The notes under the pieces were generated by a model that made no database searches, was not told the origin of the DNA, and saw nothing but the letters and a program-made list of their open reading frames with translations. From Halothece sp. PCC 7418 (GTDB lineage: Bacteria > Cyanobacteriota > Cyanobacteriia > Cyanobacteriales > Rubidibacteraceae), in assembly GCF_000317635.1 (NCBI RefSeq), contig NC_019779.1, forward strand, positions 930,001 through 994,000: 64,000 nucleotides of DNA. Reading direction: 5' to 3'. Below, in pieces: positions 62,952 to 64,000 of the stretch (within the stretch, counting starts at the first letter, position 1; every line of letters begins with the position of its first letter). Both the position numbers and the translations under genes were made by a program.

Positions 62952-64000
62952 ATGACGAAATTACAGGGAATTTGGCTATCTGAGGAACAAGTCTTTTTTA
63001 TTTGGGGAGAAACCTGGCGCAGTTGTGCTGGCATCAAGAAAGATCATTTACCAACCGATCACCCCTTCATCCTAGAAGAAACGGAACTCAAAAGCGCGTT
63101 AACCCAACACCAAATTCCGACTCATGACCTGACAGACTACACTTCTCTTTTACTCTCTCTTCCCACACAAGAAATCAAAAAACAACAGCTTCTTCCGCTA
63201 CTGTCTCAGCAAACACTCGCAACGACAGAAAAAGTATCTCTGCAAACTTGGCGGGTGTCTGGATACCGCCTTCCGATCAGAAGTCTTCTTTCTGTTTTAG
63301 CCACAACCACAGAAACAGGAAGTTTACAGTTTTGGTCGCATCTTTACCGTTGGAGTTGTCAGTTACTCGCGCGATCGAAATTTTTACCTGATTTACAAGT
63401 GCAAACCGGGGGAAAAGCGAGAACCGTTTGGCAACCCTTATTCGATGCACCCACCGATCAAGAGCGTTTACAGACTTTTGCCGAACAAATGCCCAAGAGT
63501 TGTTATGCTCACGATTTAGAAGCCTCTCCTCAAGCATTGATTGTGAGTTTGATTAGTGCTGTGATTGATTGCGAAATTCGTCGTTATTCTGCACAAACCT
63601 TTCCTCCTGTGACCACGCCCTTACTGAAACAGTGGTTTACCGCCCTTTCCAGTTCCGAATCCACGTTTTCCGTTGATGAACTGAGTTTACGCCGTCTTGA
63701 GAAAGCCCTACAACTTTGGATCGCCCCAGTTCAAGATTATTTAGGCGATCGCGCTTTAAAATCTCAAAATCCCTTCCGCCTCTGTTTTCGTCTCCTTCCT
63801 CCCGAAGATAAGGAAAATTGGTATTTAGAATACGGGTTACAAGCCCGTGATGATGAAACTTATTTCTTACCCGCAACCGCCATCTGGGAAACCGCAACCC
63901 CAGAACTGATTTATGAAGGAAGAACCGTTAAACAGCCCCAAGAAACCCTATTACAAGGATTAGGCTTAGCGTTACGCCTCTATCCGACGATTCACGAGAG
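62952..64000 (+). CDS. SNF2/HepA-type DEAD-DEAH helicase, N-terminal part (runs off the edge)
   Basis: The frame from ATG 62952 (MTKLQGIWLSEEQVFFIWGETWRSC) is open to the right end, 349 codons. The start matches the cyanobacterial HepA-like SNF2 proteins, which begin with a short strand then FFLWGETWR and continue with a long domain before the ATPase. It includes LPIRSLLSVLATT and LLKQWFTALSSS, which belong to the helicase-associated N-terminal region. The motifs of the ATPase core are beyond the edge, so this is inferred from the N-terminus alone. Confidence 0.72.
   Translation, partial: MTKLQGIWLSEEQVFFIWGETWRSCAGIKKDHLPTDHPFILEETELKSALTQHQIPTHDLTDYTSLLLSLPTQEIKKQQLLPLLSQQTLATTEKVSLQTWRVSGYRLPIRSLLSVLATTTETGSLQFWSHLYRWSCQLLARSKFLPDLQVQTGGKARTVWQPLFDAPTDQERLQTFAEQMPKSCYAHDLEASPQALIVSLISAVIDCEIRRYSAQTFPPVTTPLLKQWFTALSSSESTFSVDELSLRRLEKALQLWIAPVQDYLGDRALKSQNPFRLCFRLLPPEDKENWYLEYGLQARDDETYFLPATAIWETATPELIYEGRTVKQPQETLLQGLGLALRLYPTIHE

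Overview
The window reads as chromosome of a unicellular cyanobacterium. The octamer GCGATCGC (HIP1) occurs throughout, and the gene set is cyanobacterial: thf1/psb29, a CAAD protein, a Ycf46-type AAA ATPase, cofG, cyanoexosortase B with HpsJ, and a 2Fe-2S ferredoxin. Moderate GC, a sugar/osmolyte-type ABC importer and acidic secreted proteins would suit a halotolerant Halothece/Euhalothece-type organism, but that is inference. No rRNA, CRISPR array or prophage was seen; there is one tRNA (Gly, UCC).

Layout. 1-7200, all minus strand, is an envelope locus: an uncharacterised protein whose 5' end is partly duplicated, a fused cyanoexosortase B/associated protein, HpsJ, a PFE-CTERM substrate and an usher-like outer-membrane protein that has absorbed two intergenic repeats in frame. 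7466-9167 is an IS605-type element (A). 9332-19039 is housekeeping: MFS transporter, lipoprotein, NAD kinase, SRPBCC protein, hemF, thf1, larC, a Sua5/YciO protein, tRNA-Gly and a CPA antiporter. 19153-20918 is a decayed IS607-type element. 21119-31690 holds a peptide-type binding lipoprotein, ferredoxin, speE, gmk-remA, a GDYXXLXY protein, a TPMT-like methyltransferase, a four-gene sugar ABC operon and a cupredoxin. 32252-32888 is a deleted relic (B) of the element A family. 32915-37563 holds an ATP-grasp enzyme, a K+ channel, an AI-2E transporter and a response regulator. 37995-45333 is dnaK followed by the rpmH-rnpA-PH-yidC-jag-DUF177-AAA block and an SH3 protein. Element C (45357-47081) sits in the 3' end of cofG. 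48011-62667 holds Uma2, an oxidoreductase, a hydrolase, CAAD, a Fe-S protein, a hybrid histidine kinase, two proteins sharing one C-terminal module, an M16 homologue without its zinc motif, murT, a DEP protein and pnp. A SNF2-type helicase runs off the right edge.

The most unusual material is the A/B/C transposon family. All three copies have IS608-like ends (YTAC outside the left end, TCAA at the right end) and a left-end hairpin array whose stems covary. In A and C the place of a divergent Y1 transposase gene is taken by a 45-50 aa ribbon-helix-helix gene; in B a genuine tnpA 3' fragment remains there. Excising C in silico restores a cofG reading frame that ends in a small convergent overlap with the neighbouring gene. 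Genes in this window often abut or overlap by a few bases at convergent ends, and one divergent pair (larC and the Sua5-like gene) shares the bases CATG as its two start codons.
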